A stretch of 64,000 nt of DNA from Deltaproteobacteria bacterium. GTDB lineage: Bacteria > Myxococcota_A > UBA9042 > PHBI01. Location: the NCBI GenBank assembly GCA_020632715.1, contig JACKFA010000008.1, positions 372,001 through 436,000 of the forward strand, in the 5' to 3' direction. The position numbers and the translations under genes are program-made. Shown here piece by piece: positions 63,244 through 64,000 of this stretch. The number at the start of each line of letters is the position of its first letter. Within the stretch, counting starts at the first letter, position 1. The notes below the pieces were generated by a model. That model saw only the letters and a list, made by a program, of their open reading frames with translations. It made no database searches and was not told the origin of the DNA.

Positions 63244-64000
63244 ATGAAGAGACTCCTACTCATCCCCCTGCTCGGCGCGGCGCTCGCGCTCGCGCCCGGC
63301 TGCGGTGACGACGACAAGGTCGAGACCGACACCTCGACCACGGACACGGCGGACACCACGGTCGCCGACACGGCGGACGCCACGACGACCGACACCGGGG
63401 GCGGCGGCGACACGGCCACCGACACCGGCGGCGGTGACACGACGGAGAACCCCGCGCCGCCGGCGCTCGGGACGCTCGTCGACCGCCTCGGGCGGCCGGG
63501 CGTCTCGACGGCCCTCATCGGCACGTTCGAGAGCGACGCCACGACCAAGGGCGCGCTCAAGGACAGCTACAACCAGGCCGAGATGGCCGACTGGGGCGAC
63601 TTCTCCGCCGAGATCGCGAAGAACCTCGGGATCTACGACGGCGCGGACGCGACGTGCGGCAACCAGCTGCTCGCCGCGGAGGCGCTGTCGGCGTCGCGGT
63701 ACGCGGCCCTCGCCGGCGCGCTGACGGACGACCGGATCTACGTCGACACGAGCCGGGCGACGTGCACGACGTACCTCGCGGTCGAGGCGAACGCGACCGG
63801 CCTCATCCCGAACACGGACTGCGGCGGGCGCGGGCTCGGCTACGACGTGATCGACATCACGTACTCGGCGCTCACGGTGGGCGCGCTCAGCGGCGTCACG
63901 GACGGCGTGAACGCGGACGACGGCCACCCGAGCGCGGAGTTCCCGTACCTCGCGGCGCCGGGTCCGGCGTGGCCGGGCGCGCCGCTCCTCGGGTCGCTCG
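63244..64000 (+). CDS. DUF4331-related lipoprotein, partial at 3' end
   Basis: The ATG at 63244 has AGGAAGGAGGGAG upstream. The frame is open for 252 codons to the window end, so the C-terminus is missing. The signal ends in ALAPGC, a lipobox, then comes a low-complexity Thr/Asp/Gly linker (about residues 25-75). The folded part begins with LGTLVDRLGRPGVSTALIGT, which matches the second half of DUF4331 proteins (GRPLVNTALIG theme as I recall). It continues with DNQ-like features such as LKDSYNQAEMADWG and STCG-type cysteines. With its neighbour it probably forms a pair in which the family's two halves reside in separate exported proteins. Confidence 0.8.
   Translation, partial: MKRLLLIPLLGAALALAPGCGDDDKVETDTSTTDTADTTVADTADATTTDTGGGGDTATDTGGGDTTENPAPPALGTLVDRLGRPGVSTALIGTFESDATTKGALKDSYNQAEMADWGDFSAEIAKNLGIYDGADATCGNQLLAAEALSASRYAALAGALTDDRIYVDTSRATCTTYLAVEANATGLIPNTDCGGRGLGYDVIDITYSALTVGALSGVTDGVNADDGHPSAEFPYLAAPGPAWPGAPLLGSL

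Overview
The window is very GC-rich (roughly 70% or more by eye) and looks like a chromosome segment of a Myxococcota/deltaproteobacterium-type organism. The reasons are the density of lipoproteins with lipoboxes, cysteine-rich adhesive repeats, Kazal domains and HEAT/TPR scaffolds, mixed with ordinary bacterial housekeeping genes (mutS, glnD, xer, groESL, grpE, a sigma-70 factor). No rRNA, tRNA, CRISPR array, phage or autonomous transposase gene was seen.

Layout. 0-9 kb (minus): the 5' 1850 codons of a very large lipoprotein (EGF-type repeats, then cohesin-like and Ig-like modules that resemble the ectodomain of animal TMEM132 proteins), an acidic-tailed hypothetical protein and a Kelch-like lipoprotein. 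9-17 kb: mutS-glnD-xer (plus), a pseudouridine synthase overlapping xer tail to tail, and a metallophosphoesterase across a control region with paired palindromes. 17-26 kb: two minus-strand genes, then groES-groEL behind a clear sigma-70 promoter, grpE, and a primary-type sigma factor. 26-31 kb: a GIDE-domain membrane protein, two cysteine-rich lipoproteins and a TPR protein. 31-34 kb: a metallo-beta-lactamase-fold protein lacking its histidine motif, followed after 12 bp by a voltage-sensor/RCK-like ion channel. 34-43 kb: a CRM-domain RNA-binding protein divergent from a 2637-residue HEAT protein, then nested inverted repeats. 43-50 kb: an alpha/beta hydrolase, a ten-Kazal lipoprotein, an AraC regulator, and a lipoprotein with the full copper-ligand set of a peptidylglycine monooxygenase (PHM)-type enzyme. 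50-59 kb: a VWA gene and a RavA-like AAA gene separated by a frameshifted regulator and a small lipoprotein, then a membrane protein, RsuA-type pseudouridine synthase and a Nudix hydrolase. 59-64 kb: a quinone oxidoreductase, a TPR lipoprotein with an apparent frameshift, and two DUF4331-type exported proteins, the last cut by the window end.

Three almost identical 164-bp palindromic elements (5897-6060, 16950-17113, 33981-34144) each begin on the TGA stop codon of a different gene. They look like a non-autonomous mobile repeat with a fixed target or a fixed 3'-end role. The two observations I consider most worth following are this stop-codon-anchored element and the bacterial TMEM132-like ectodomain.
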